Below, piece after piece: positions 8,619 to 17,529 of a DNA stretch of 64,000 nt (the stretch's first letter is position 1; every line of letters starts with the position of its first letter). The notes below the pieces were generated by a model. That model saw nothing but the letters and a program-made list of their open reading frames with translations. It was not told where the DNA came from and ran no database searches. The stretch is from CAIKMD01 sp963740675 (lineage in GTDB: Bacteria > Pseudomonadota > Alphaproteobacteria > ATCC43930 > CGMCC-115725), in NCBI GenBank assembly GCA_963740675.1, contig CAVUFS010000003.1, positions 1-64,000 of the forward strand, in the 5' to 3' direction. The translations under genes and the position numbers were made by a program.

Positions 8619-9632
8619 ATGGCGAATAAATGGGCGGCGCTGATTGCGGCCGCGTTTTGCGTGGCGGCGGTCCCGTCGGTGAAAGCCGAAGAGGTCAATC
8701 TGCTGTTCGGTACGACCCTGCCGGCGCAGGTGCATCTCAACATGCGCGTCCTGCATCCTTGGGCTGAGAAGATCAACGAACAGGGCAAGGGCATCGTCCA
8801 TATCGATGTCCGCGACGGTGAAGCGATTGCCAATCTCGGCAATTTCTATTCGCGCGTTCAGGACGATGTGATCCAAATCTCCTGGGGCTTGCAAGTTGCG
8901 ATCGGCGGAAAATTTCCCCGCACCGCGGTCGGCGGTCTGCCGTTCGAGGTTGATAAGGCAGAGGTCGGTTCGGTCGCGCTGTGGCGTCTCTTCAAGAACG
9001 GCTTGCTTAATGCCGAATACGACACGGTTCAACCGCTCTACATGATCACGTTTCCGCCGTCCGGCATTCACTATGCGAAGCAGCCGAAGACGCTCGATGA
9101 TCTCAAAGGGCTAAAGATCGCGACCGGCTCGAAGGTGACGGCTGACGTGATCGAGCGCTTGGGCGGCACGCCGCTCGCGATGATCACGAGTGACTACTAT
9201 ACCGCTGTGCAGCGCGGCATGGTCGATGCGGTGCTGGTGCAATGGACGGCATTCCAGCCCTTCAAGCTGCAGGACGTGACCTTCTATCACCTTGAGACCA
9301 AGCTCGGCGGCGCGACCGGCATGGTCTTCATGGCCAAGAAGAAATACGATGCGCTGTCGCCAACAGTGCGCAAGATCCTCGATGACAATTCCGGCGAAGC
9401 CGAGAGCCGCGTCTACGGCAAGTTCTGGGACGATGTCGATAACGAGGGCCGCGACATGGTCAAGTCGCTCGGCGACAAGCACAAGATCGTGCAGCAAGAT
9501 CCCGCGACCGCCGCGAAATGGCGTAAAGAGGTCGAGCCGGTGATCGGCGAATGGGTCAAGTCGACGCCCGACGGCGACAAGGTCCTGGCCGCTTTCCGCG
9601 AGCAATCTGCGAAAGTGAAGGCGGGGAACTAA
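8619..9632 (+). CDS. TRAP transporter solute-binding protein (DctP type)
   Basis: A 337-residue periplasmic protein with a Sec signal ending VPSVKA/EEV. Family segments are FGTTLPAQVHLNMRVLHPWAEKIN near the mature N-terminus, the TITFPPSGIHYAKQPKTLDDLKGLKIAT-like hinge around residues 145-170, and SDYYTAVQRGMVDAVL, where DctP proteins place a ligand-contacting helix. DctP proteins bind carboxylates for TRAP uptake, but no DctQ or DctM membrane subunit is in the window. It is 4 bases upstream of an ABC-type binding protein gene, an unusual pairing of two receptor types. Confidence 0.88.
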   Translation: MANKWAALIAAAFCVAAVPSVKAEEVNLLFGTTLPAQVHLNMRVLHPWAEKINEQGKGIVHIDVRDGEAIANLGNFYSRVQDDVIQISWGLQVAIGGKFPRTAVGGLPFEVDKAEVGSVALWRLFKNGLLNAEYDTVQPLYMITFPPSGIHYAKQPKTLDDLKGLKIATGSKVTADVIERLGGTPLAMITSDYYTAVQRGMVDAVLVQWTAFQPFKLQDVTFYHLETKLGGATGMVFMAKKKYDALSPTVRKILDDNSGEAESRVYGKFWDDVDNEGRDMVKSLGDKHKIVQQDPATAAKWRKEVEPVIGEWVKSTPDGDKVLAAFREQSAKVKAGN

Positions 9633-9636
9633 GCCG

Positions 9637-10572
9637 ATGCGTGCGATCGCCGTTGCCCTAAGTCTCCTCGCGCTGGTTCTCGCCCCGGCGGAGGCGGCGA
9701 CCAAGATCCGGGTGATGTACACCGCGGTCAGCGGCTATTCCTCGTCGTACATCGCCAAGGATCAGGGCTTCTTCGAGAAGCGCGGGCTCGACGTCGAGCT
9801 GATCCTGGCGCCGCAGGGTGGGGCGATCATCGAAGGTCTGGTGAGCGGCAGTGCCGAGATCGGCACGCCGACACCGACCGTGTTCCTCCAGGCGGTCGAT
9901 AGCGGGCTCGATATGGTTGCCATCGCTGCGACCAATGCCTTTCCGGAGAAATCCAAATCCGGCGTGCTGGCGCGCAGCGACGTCAGTATCCATTCAGCGC
10001 AGGAACTGATCGGCAAGAAGGTCGGTGTGCCCGGCATCAATGGACTGCTCGATGTCGTGTTCCGCCAATGGCTCGCGGGCAAAGGCATCGACACCAAGAA
10101 GGTTACCTATGTCGAGGCATCCTTTCCACAGATGAGCGATATGCTGCGCAGTGGCACCGTCGACGCGGTCGTTGCCGTCGATCCGTTCTATGCGCGGATC
10201 ATTGACCAGAAGACCGGCTATCTCGTCGACAATTATACGAGCGTGCTGCCAGATGGAACGATCGCTTCTGTCTATTGCGCGACGGGCAAATGGGCGGCCG
10301 AACATGCCGACGCGGTGAAATCATTTCAGGGTGCGCTCGCCGAAGCGGCGGCTTTCAGCAAGGACGATTCGCATGCGGCGGCGGTGCAGGAAAGCATCGC
10401 GCGTTATACCAAACTGCCGGTTGCCGTCGTCGCCGCTCTGCCGATCCCCAATCTCGTCGCGCAGATCAAGCCGAGCGATCTCGATTTCTGGATTAAGGTC
10501 ATGAAAGAGCGCGCCATGTTGACCGGCACGCCCGATCCGGCCAAAGCGGTGGTCGCCTGGAGCCCGAAATAG
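9637..10572 (+). CDS. ABC-type solute-binding protein (NitT/TauT type)
   Basis: A 311-residue periplasmic protein with a Sec signal ending APAEA/ATKIRV. It has the family start YIAKDQGFFEKRGLDVELI and a second-lobe segment ELIGKKVGVPGINGLLDVVF. It is less like the other paralogs here, so its ligand probably differs. It is placed between the TRAP-type receptor gene (gap 4) and an amidohydrolase gene (gap 10), consistent with one transcript. No transporter membrane genes are adjacent. Confidence 0.85.
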   Translation: MRAIAVALSLLALVLAPAEAATKIRVMYTAVSGYSSSYIAKDQGFFEKRGLDVELILAPQGGAIIEGLVSGSAEIGTPTPTVFLQAVDSGLDMVAIAATNAFPEKSKSGVLARSDVSIHSAQELIGKKVGVPGINGLLDVVFRQWLAGKGIDTKKVTYVEASFPQMSDMLRSGTVDAVVAVDPFYARIIDQKTGYLVDNYTSVLPDGTIASVYCATGKWAAEHADAVKSFQGALAEAAAFSKDDSHAAAVQESIARYTKLPVAVVAALPIPNLVAQIKPSDLDFWIKVMKERAMLTGTPDPAKAVVAWSPK

Positions 10573-10582
10573 GAGAGCAGCC

Positions 10583-11818
10583 ATGACAGCCACGCTTATC
10601 ACCAACGTCTCGATCTTCGACGGCACGGGCGCGCCGCTCTTTCCGGGCGAGGTGCTGGTAGAGAACGGGCGCATCAAAAGCGTTGCACGCGGCGGCGAGC
10701 GCATCGCGGCACCGGGTGCGGAGGTCGTCGATGGCGGTAGCGGTACGCTGATGCCGGGGCTGATCGAGCCGCATGCGCATCTGACTTTTACTTGCTCGGT
10801 CGATCGGATGGTACCGAGCTTCATGCCGCCGGTGGAGGAGCATGTTTTTGTCACCGCGCATAACGCCAAAACCATCCTCGATTACGGCTATACCTCGGCG
10901 TTCTCCGGCGGTGCGACGCGGCCTCAGATCGAAGTCAGGTTGCGCGACGAGATCACACGCGGCTTCCTGCCTGGCCCGCGCATCAAGGCCGCGTCCTTCG
11001 AGCGCGCCGTCGATGGTAGCCGCCAGGGCTATGGCCAAGGCGTCGCCGAGGTCGAGAAGTTCTGCAACGAGATGATCGCGCTCGGTGTCAATTCGATGAA
11101 GTTCATCCTGTCCGGCGCGAAATCGGTCATCCCACAGCATTTCGACGAGATGGCCTATACCGAGAGCGAAATCGGGGCGGCGGCGCGGCTGGCGAAAGAG
11201 AAGGGCATCAATCTCCTCGGCCATGCCTACAATTCCGCCTCCGTCCGGCTGGCGGTCGAGCACGGTTTCCGCGCCATCTTCCACTGCAATTTCGCCGACG
11301 AGCCGACGCTCGATCTGATGGAGCGGCACAAGAGCGAATTCTTTGTCGTGCCGGCCGTCGGCATCATCGAAGCGGGGCTCAAGAACCATGCCGAGATGAG
11401 CGAGCACGCGATCGAGCGCCAACCGGAAGCGCAGCAGGGCCTGCATCAGATCGACGAGGGACAGCTTCGCGTCGTGCCCGAGATGCGCAAGCGCGGCATC
11501 CGTGTTCTGCCGGGCGGGGATTACGGATTCGCGCATAATCCGCATGGCCGCAACGCCTGGGAGATGGAGTTGTTTCAGCGCAAATTCGGCTTCACCGCCG
11601 CCGAGACTCTAGCCGCGGCGACACGCGACGGTGCCGCGTTGATGGGCATGGCGGATACGCTCGGCCTGGTGAAGCCGGGCTATACCGCCGATCTGCTGGT
11701 GGTGGCGGGTGATCCTCTTAAGGACATCCGGCTGTTGCAGGATAAGACGAAGCTCACGCATATCGTGCAGAGCGGGCGGTTCTATAAACGGCCGGAAGCA
11801 GCGGGTAACGCAGCGTAA
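10583..11818 (+). CDS. Metal-dependent amidohydrolase (imidazolonepropionase-like)
   Basis: A 411-residue amidohydrolase-superfamily enzyme. The small beta-sandwich (residues 1-55 and the last 60) flanks a TIM barrel. Metal ligands seen are HAH in LIEPHAHLTF (about residue 69-75), His in LLGHAYNSA, His in AIFHCNFADE, and Asp in LPGGDYGFAHNP. It ends with KPGYTADLLVVAGDPL, a standard tail of the family. These enzymes hydrolyse cyclic amides or related bonds in the cytoplasm. It is last of the group from 8069 and is followed by two palindromic repeats rather than a U-tract terminator. Confidence 0.87.
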   Translation: MTATLITNVSIFDGTGAPLFPGEVLVENGRIKSVARGGERIAAPGAEVVDGGSGTLMPGLIEPHAHLTFTCSVDRMVPSFMPPVEEHVFVTAHNAKTILDYGYTSAFSGGATRPQIEVRLRDEITRGFLPGPRIKAASFERAVDGSRQGYGQGVAEVEKFCNEMIALGVNSMKFILSGAKSVIPQHFDEMAYTESEIGAAARLAKEKGINLLGHAYNSASVRLAVEHGFRAIFHCNFADEPTLDLMERHKSEFFVVPAVGIIEAGLKNHAEMSEHAIERQPEAQQGLHQIDEGQLRVVPEMRKRGIRVLPGGDYGFAHNPHGRNAWEMELFQRKFGFTAAETLAAATRDGAALMGMADTLGLVKPGYTADLLVVAGDPLKDIRLLQDKTKLTHIVQSGRFYKRPEAAGNAA

Positions 11819-11836
11819 CGCGAGATATGCCAACAT

Positions 11837-11914
11837 CGTCATTGCGAGAAGCGTAGCGACGAAGCAATCCAGTCTGCCCACACACTGGATTGCTTCGCTT
11901 CGCTCGCAATGACG
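11837..11914. repeat. Palindromic repeat, family A (CGTCATTGCGAG)
   Basis: A long imperfect palindrome running from CGTCATTGCGAG to CTCGCAATGACG, with inner arms CGAAGCAATCCAG and CTGGATTGCTTCG. A second, longer copy is at 39163-39308. Both lie at the 3' ends of genes, as REP-like elements of Bradyrhizobium-type genomes do. The transcript can form a large hairpin. Confidence 0.85.
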
Positions 11915-11951
11915 ATGAATTAAGCGGGTGCGGCTTAGGCCAACACCAACT

Positions 11952-12012
11952 CGTCACTCCCGCGAAGGCGGGAGTCCTAAGGCCGCAGGATGCCCGCTTT
12001 CGCGGGCATGAC
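11952..12012. repeat. Palindromic repeat, family B (TCCCGCGAAAGCGGGA)
   Basis: A diverged copy of a repeat found four times in the window. Two hairpins stand head to tail: CTCCCGCGAAGGCGGGAG and GCCCGCTTTCGCGGGC, bounded by CGTCA and TGAC. It directly follows the family A element, so the two are stacked between convergent genes. Confidence 0.82.
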
Positions 12013-12038
12013 AGTTGGAGAGGGGCGAGTGGTGCCGA

Positions 12039-13280
12039 TCAGCGCCGCTTCGCGCGCTTCGCCTTTTTCGCGACCTTTGCTTTCTTCTTCGCCGCGCGCG
12101 CGGGCTTTGCGGCTTTGCGCTTTTTCCAAAGCTCGTCGGTCGCAATATCGGCGCCTTCGCGCATCGCCTTGAATTTCTCCCACACCACGGTCGGGTGGAC
12201 TTCGGTGTGGTAGAGCGCCTGCGAGGAGAAGCCGCAATCGGCGCCGGCCATGACGTTTTCGCGCCCGACCAGCTTGGCGAAGCGCATCAGCCGCTCGGCG
12301 ATGAGCACAGGATGCTCGACGATGTTGCTGGCATGGGTGATCACGCCGGGGCAGACGACACGGCCGTCCGGCACCTTGACGTCCTCGAAGAGATGGTATT
12401 CGTGCTCGTGGCGCGGATTGGCGCATTCGAAGCTGAATTGCCCGGCCTTCACCTTCAGCACATAGCGGATGATGTCGGACAACGCGGCCTCGTAGATACG
12501 CGGCCCTTCATTGATGCCATAGCAGGTGTGGAAGCGGATCTGCTCCGCCCGGATGCCTTTGATCGCGGCGTTCGTCGCCTCGGTATAGATCTCGGCCTTG
12601 CGCTTCATCTGCTTCTCATCGAGATGCGGGTCGACGAAGAGGTCGGGCAGGAAGGGATCGTCGATTTGCACGATGAGGCCGGCCTCGGCAATGGCACGGT
12701 ATTCCTTGCCGAGCTCGACGGCGAGGGCGTGGAAAAATTCCTCGTCGGATTTGTAATACTCGTTGCGGCCGACGCCTGACGGTGCCGTCGCCGGCAGGAA
12801 AACGTGGTCATGCGGCACGCCGGCCATCTCGGCGGCGGCTTTTACATTGGCGATGTCGGTGCGGAGCAGCGCCTCGCCTTTGTATTTGACCGGCCCGACG
12901 CAGACCATCGGCACCATGGGCACGGCGGCGCCGCCAAGCATCGCGGCTTTGAAATACTCTTCGTAATATTCGGGGAAAGCCGCGACTTCTTTCTCGAACA
13001 TCGGGAAGCGCTGATTACGTGGCTCGAATCCCTCGAGCCGCGCCTGGATGTAGGAGAAGAATCCCGGCTTCGAAAATTCGCCGTCGGTGACGTAATCGAT
13101 GCCGCAGGCCACTTGCTCGCGGATGGAGTCTTGCACCGCCCTGGAGAGGGTGCCGTCGAAACTCGGTTCGTCAAAGGCCTGACCGGTGTATTTCGCCTTG
13201 ATCTGGTCGAGCAGATCATGCGGCCGGGGCAGGCTGCCGATATGCGTTATCTGGATGCGGTCGGTGTTCTGTTAACTCAT
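12039..13280 (-). pseudogene. MetE-like protein (type I) with a stop at codon 3
   Basis: The frame encodes a type I MetE-like barrel: ITHIGSLPRPHDL at the N-terminus, TDGEFSKPGF, HTC (His251, Cys253), FSFECANPRHEHE and ADCGFSS near the C-terminus, then a Lys/Ala-rich tail. It is close to the gene at 6067-7257. The expected start at 13278-13280 reads ATG AGT TAA, and the TAA (13272-13274) is in frame with the whole protein. The next usable start is GTG at 13136, which would remove about 48 residues including the conserved HIGSLPRP. Either this is a nonsense mutation or a sequence error. It is the last gene of the eight-gene leftward run. Confidence 0.75.
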
Positions 13281-13306
13281 GGCATGTCTCTCCCGCGCGA
13301 TTGCGC

Positions 13307-14263
13307 TCAATGCGATGGCAGGAATTCTTCGGTATAGAGCGTCTTCATGTCAGGCGCTTTATCGAGGAGGGCGAGGTCGCTGAAAGTGCGCTCGACCACG
13401 GCGAGCGCTTTCGGATCGAAGCGGCCGTCGAGCGAGAACATCGGCATCTGCTCCTTATAGACGACCTTGGCGATCTCGGGCGTCAGGCCCGTCACCTTGT
13501 TGGTGATGCGGATGGTCTCGTCCTCATGTGCGTTCATATAAGCGATGATCTCGAACCAGGAAACGAGGAAACGCCGTACAAGATCGGGATTACGCGTGAT
13601 GATGTCGTTCGAGGCAAAGATCACATGCGTCAGGAATTCGGGCACCACTTGGCCCATGCTAATAAGGATACGGGCGCGGCCCTGCGCCTGGAGCTGGTAA
13701 GCGTTCTCGGTGGAATCGACCGAGGCGTCGACATTGCCCGAGAAGAGCTGCGCCGTCATACCCTCGATACTGCCGAGGCCGACAATCTTCACACCGTTCG
13801 GTCCCCAGCCTTGCCGGTTCGAGGTTTCCTTCGCGACCCAGGCGGTGAGGCTTGCAGGTCCAGAGACCGCAATCGACTTATCCTTGAGCTGCGACGGATC
13901 CTTGATCGGCGAATTCGGCAGCACGATGATGCACATGTTACGCGGCGCGCCATACATGGCCGCGATCGCTTTTTCCGGCGCGCCTTTGACGATCGCGGAC
14001 ATTTCGAGCCCCGAGCCGAGCGCGATATCGATGCTTCCCGCGATCAGCGCCTGCTGCTCGCGCGCGGCGCCGCCGAACGCGATGCTTTCGGCATCGATGT
14101 TGTGTTTGGCGAAGATGCCGGTCTCGATCCCGACCTCGACCGGCGAGAAATCGAAGCCGGTCGCCTCGGGCTTGCCGATGCGCAGCTTGTCGGCGGCGAA
14201 GCATGGCGACGCCGAGAGAAACGCCAAGCCGATCAGCGCGGCGAGAATACGAATGGTCATCAT
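13307..14263 (-). CDS. ABC-type solute-binding protein (NMT1/SsuA-like)
   Basis: A 318-residue periplasmic binding protein. The start is set at a pair of ATG codons (14263 or 14260) preceded by GGGGGAAG, because a Sec signal (RILAALIGLAFLSASPCFA) begins there; the open frame extends upstream without homology. The mature part shows GIETGIFAKHNIDAESI and QLKDKSIAVSGPASLTAW. It resembles the proteins at 132 and 38193 more than the two other binding proteins of this run. Spacing to its neighbours is 28 and 26 bases. Its ligand is presumably processed by the flanking MetE-like enzymes (inference). Confidence 0.86.
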   Translation of the reverse strand: MMTIRILAALIGLAFLSASPCFAADKLRIGKPEATGFDFSPVEVGIETGIFAKHNIDAESIAFGGAAREQQALIAGSIDIALGSGLEMSAIVKGAPEKAIAAMYGAPRNMCIIVLPNSPIKDPSQLKDKSIAVSGPASLTAWVAKETSNRQGWGPNGVKIVGLGSIEGMTAQLFSGNVDASVDSTENAYQLQAQGRARILISMGQVVPEFLTHVIFASNDIITRNPDLVRRFLVSWFEIIAYMNAHEDETIRITNKVTGLTPEIAKVVYKEQMPMFSLDGRFDPKALAVVERTFSDLALLDKAPDMKTLYTEEFLPSH

Positions 14264-14291
14264 CTTCCCCCTTGTGCGCGTTTTGTGCGCG

Positions 14292-15332
14292 TCAATCGAG
14301 CTTTGCCGCCTCCGCATGGATACGCAACAGTTCGGGAATGGTTTCGGGCTTGCGCCGGCCAAAGCCGCACTCCGTGCCGATAGAAAAATTCGACGCGTAT
14401 TTTCGTGCTGTCGCCATGCGCCGCGCCGTGCCGTCCAATCCGTCGGTGTGATGGACGAGGCCGAGTGCCAAGTCCGTCTCGGGACGCAGCTTCAGATTTT
14501 TGAGCGGCGCGAAATAGGCATCGTCGCTGCGGTCGCGCGGCACCGGCATGTGAATGAGATTGATCGGCCGCTTCACCAGCCCGTTGAGCCGCGTCGCCAT
14601 ATCGACCATGTCGCCCATGTCCGTCGGCTCGACGACATGGCGATGGTTGCTGTCGCCATAGCAGAAATGGAACATCAGCGGGATATCGGCCGGTACGCGA
14701 TTGGCGAGTCCGGCGAGGATGGCGGCGAATTTTTCCTGCATCGCGGCTTTGTTGTCGCCGTAGACGCCGGTTTCTTGCCGCTGCAGCCGAGCGAATACCG
14801 CCGAGGCCACGTCGAATTGGATGCTCAAATCCTGATGCGGGATTGCCGCGGCGAGCTTGTCGATCTCGCGCATGAGCGCTTCGTTGTAGATCGGGTCGAC
14901 CGGCGCCTGCAGTTCCTCGGCCAGGAAGAGCCAGAGAACCGAATGGGCTGGGACGAGATCGACCTGGAAGCGGGTGCCCGGCGCGATCTTGCCGGCATCG
15001 CGTAGCCGCTTGAAGGTGGCGTAGGATTCCTTCGCCTTATCGGCATAGAACAGATTGTCGAAGTGGATATCGGCGATGCTTTTGCCGGACCGAAGCTTAT
15101 AGCGCTTGCGCGCGATGCCCGTTGCATGGACGCGAAACAGCTCGTCCGATTGCTCGAGCGCGGGGCTGTTGGCGAAGACGATCTCGAGCCAGGCAATCCA
15201 ATCGAGCCGCTCGCCGGTCTCGCCATCGGGGATTTGCTTGATGCGCGCTCCGAGCGCGCTGCCGACCGCGCTGAAAACCGCTTCGGCATTGTCCATCGGC
15301 ACCGAGCCGACGAGATAACAGTCATGGGCCAT
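14292..15332 (-). CDS. MetE/UROD-like barrel protein (type II)
   Basis: A 346-residue protein of the MetE-like superfamily, same length as and very similar to the product of 19689-20729. It begins LVGSVPMDNAEAVFSAV and has the IPDGETGERLDW segment typical of this branch. The HxC zinc pair is HFC (His222, Cys224) and the last Cys is in TECGFGRR. Where type I proteins have Glu in a strand (LEYD), this one has LIHMPVPRDR, so His replaces Glu (alignment by eye). The gene starts 10 bases after the upstream binding-protein gene ends. No characterised member is known to me; methyl or alkyl transfer to a thiol is the family expectation. Confidence 0.78.
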   Translation of the reverse strand: MAHDCYLVGSVPMDNAEAVFSAVGSALGARIKQIPDGETGERLDWIAWLEIVFANSPALEQSDELFRVHATGIARKRYKLRSGKSIADIHFDNLFYADKAKESYATFKRLRDAGKIAPGTRFQVDLVPAHSVLWLFLAEELQAPVDPIYNEALMREIDKLAAAIPHQDLSIQFDVASAVFARLQRQETGVYGDNKAAMQEKFAAILAGLANRVPADIPLMFHFCYGDSNHRHVVEPTDMGDMVDMATRLNGLVKRPINLIHMPVPRDRSDDAYFAPLKNLKLRPETDLALGLVHHTDGLDGTARRMATARKYASNFSIGTECGFGRRKPETIPELLRIHAEAAKLD

Positions 15333-15342
15333 GTTTGCCTTC

Positions 15343-16395
15343 CTAGGGTTGCGACGGCTTTGCGCTGCTCGGTTGCTTCAACCGGGCAGAGGCAGCGTTG
15401 ATGAACGACAGATCGGTGTGTTTCGCCGCGTCGATCTGCGTGCGGATGAAGCCGAGTTCGTGCATGGCGTCGAGATTATGTTGCAGGGCCTCGATATCGG
15501 GCCGGGCATCGGGGTCACGATAAACATCCTCGCCGGGCAGGAGGTAATAAGTGGCGAGGACGTCCGGCGATTGCTTCGTGACATCGGCGAGCATGCGAGT
15601 CGCATCGCCACGGTTCTCCGGCGCGAGCATCCAGCGCGTCGCGCGAATCATATCCTCGAAGAAATCGGCCAGCGCGGCACCGTTGCGCTGCAGGAAGCCC
15701 GTACGCGCGCAATAGAAGGCGAATTCGGTAACGCCGAGCGCGTCGCGTTCCTTGAACAGGGTCCTTGCCGATTCCGCAGTCTTGGGATTATGCGTGTAGA
15801 TCGCATTCATGGTAACCAGATCAGCCTTGCCCTGAACCAGCATCGGCAACATGTTGGGCAGCGAGGCTTCGATCAGCGTGTAATCGCGCTTGTCCTCGAG
15901 GCCATGCTTCTTCATCATGTAGCGCATAGCGATATCGACGACGCTGCCGGCACCATTCGAGGCAAGGACCTTGCCTTTGAGGTCCTGGATCGCGTGGATC
16001 GGGCCGTCTTTTTTCACCATGAAATCGTTGGAATAGGCGCCCGCAACGCCATCGCGATAGCCATCGGCGACCAGCCGCAAATCCTCCATCTTCGCGCCGT
16101 CGAGCGCGATGCCGAAGGAGGAGTAGCCGAGCGTAGCGATGTCGATGTCTTCGGTGGCGAGTGCCGTGACCTCGACCGACGAAGCCTGGAACAGGACGAA
16201 TTCCACATCGTAGGATTTACCGAGATGCGGCGCGATATCGGTCCGTCCCAGCTTTAGGGGGATGAGCTTCTCCGGCGACGCTTGATAACCGATGCGGATC
16301 TTGAGCGGGTTGGCACTGGCGGGCGCCGAAACGCTGCTCAAGGCGAGCAGGGCGCAGCCGACCGCGCCGAAAATGCCGATGGCGGAGCGCATCAT
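15343..16395 (-). CDS. ABC-type solute-binding protein
   Basis: A 350-residue periplasmic binding protein. It is embedded at the 3' end of one longer open frame, but its own start is clear: paired ATG codons at 16395 and 16392 with AGGAGA upstream and a Sec signal ending SAPASA/NPLKIRI. Family segments are EKLIPLKLGRTDIAPHLG and DLKGKVLASNGAGSVVDIAMR. It is most like the binding protein at 18681-19679 (both end with DLS...A-ARL). The open fusion with the MetE-like frame upstream comes from a frameshift in that gene, not from a real bifunctional protein. Confidence 0.86.
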   Translation of the reverse strand: MMRSAIGIFGAVGCALLALSSVSAPASANPLKIRIGYQASPEKLIPLKLGRTDIAPHLGKSYDVEFVLFQASSVEVTALATEDIDIATLGYSSFGIALDGAKMEDLRLVADGYRDGVAGAYSNDFMVKKDGPIHAIQDLKGKVLASNGAGSVVDIAMRYMMKKHGLEDKRDYTLIEASLPNMLPMLVQGKADLVTMNAIYTHNPKTAESARTLFKERDALGVTEFAFYCARTGFLQRNGAALADFFEDMIRATRWMLAPENRGDATRMLADVTKQSPDVLATYYLLPGEDVYRDPDARPDIEALQHNLDAMHELGFIRTQIDAAKHTDLSFINAASARLKQPSSAKPSQP

Positions 16396-16418
16396 CGTTT
16401 TCTCCTGCCTCGCGCGGC

Positions 16419-17517
16419 TTACAGCGCCGCGACTTGCCGGTGCAGATCGAGTACCGCGCCAATGGTGTCCGGGGTCGCTCGCCGCAATTCGGGGATTGGC
16501 GGGTTCGCATGGCTCGAAGGACCGGTTGAGTCGGGCGCGGGCGGGCGGCCAAGGCCGCAGAAAGAGCCGACGCCAAAGGATCGGCACGACTTTCTCGGCC
16601 ATCGCGATCCGCCGTTTCGCGCCTTCGACCCCGTCGGCGATATTGACCAGGCCGAGATAGAGATGCGCTCCTGACGGAAGCGAGAGATCCCTGAAGGCGG
16701 CGTAGTCCTCCTGGCGATGCGCCGGAATGACGGGGAGGTGGATATAATCGACCCGCCGCTTTACGCGCTCGAGGATCGCGTTCGCGGCGTCGACCAGCAC
16801 GCGATTGTCCTGTCCGCCCGAGGGGTCGTGGTGCCAGATCGAGCAAATATGAAAGCCGAGCTCGACGCCGGGCGGAACCCGATTGGCGAGCCACGCGACA
16901 GAGTTGGCCATCTGCGCCAGGCTCCAGTGGAACGCGCGATGGAGCGGCTGGTCCCAGGCCTCGGGCCGGCGAAGGAATTCCTCGTGCTCGGCCTCCATGC
17001 CGATATCGAGCTGTATCGTGAGGTCCGCGGCTGGGATCGCGGCGGCGATGCCTTCGATCTCGCGTAGCAGCGCTTCGCGCGCGAGCGGCAATAGCGTGTC
17101 GGCGTCGAGCTCGATGCAGAAGGCAGAAGTGCCGGGGCCGGGCAAGGTCGCCTGATACCGCGTCTTTTGCGGGATGATTCCGGCATCGCGCAGTTGCTTG
17201 AAAGCGGCATAGGAACGCGCCGCGTTCTCGACATAGCCATAGGGACCCAGGACGAGGTCTCGCGCGGCGTATCCGGGCCGTAGGCGAAAGATGTCGACGG
17301 GATCCTTGCCGCCGGCATTGAGCGGCACCTGCTTATAGGCTTCGAGCGCGGGATGGCGCTCGAACGTGCGGCGTGCCGCCGAGGACCAGCCGATCTGCTC
17401 GCCATCGGGGATCCGCGGTGCGACGCCCCCAAGGTGCTTCGCGACCGTTTCGAAGACCTTCTCCGCCGTCCGCAGCGGCACGCTTCCGGTCAGGAGGACC
17501 TCTCTCGACTGTGTCAT
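16419..17517 (-). pseudogene. MetE/UROD-like barrel protein (type II), frameshifted
   Basis: The first 312 codons encode a type II MetE-like protein: LLTGSVPLRTAEKVFE, RIPDGEQIGWSS, HIC (His223, Cys225) and DYIHLPV, with His in place of the type I Glu. After VVPI the frame changes at about 16575-16579. One extra base puts GVGSFCGLGRPPAP, the expected Cys-containing C-terminus, and the rest up to TAA at 16419-16421 into another frame. Correcting by one base gives a protein of about 365 residues. Uncorrected, the frame runs through into the signal peptide of the next gene. It is the middle module of the run, with gaps of 12 and 23 bases to its neighbours. Confidence 0.75.
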
Positions 17518-17529
17518 CCTGCTTGCTCC

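Noticed and set aside
16573..16581. Possible programmed +1 frameshift at ATC CTT TGG, resembling the CUUU slip of prfB
   Set aside because: There is no stop codon at the slip site and no upstream stimulator; the zero frame runs on into the next gene's signal peptide. A simple one-base indel explains it better.
15343..17517. A bifunctional MetE-like/binding-protein fusion of 724 residues
   Set aside because: The junction is out-of-frame noise, and the binding protein has its own ribosome-binding site and signal peptide at 16395.
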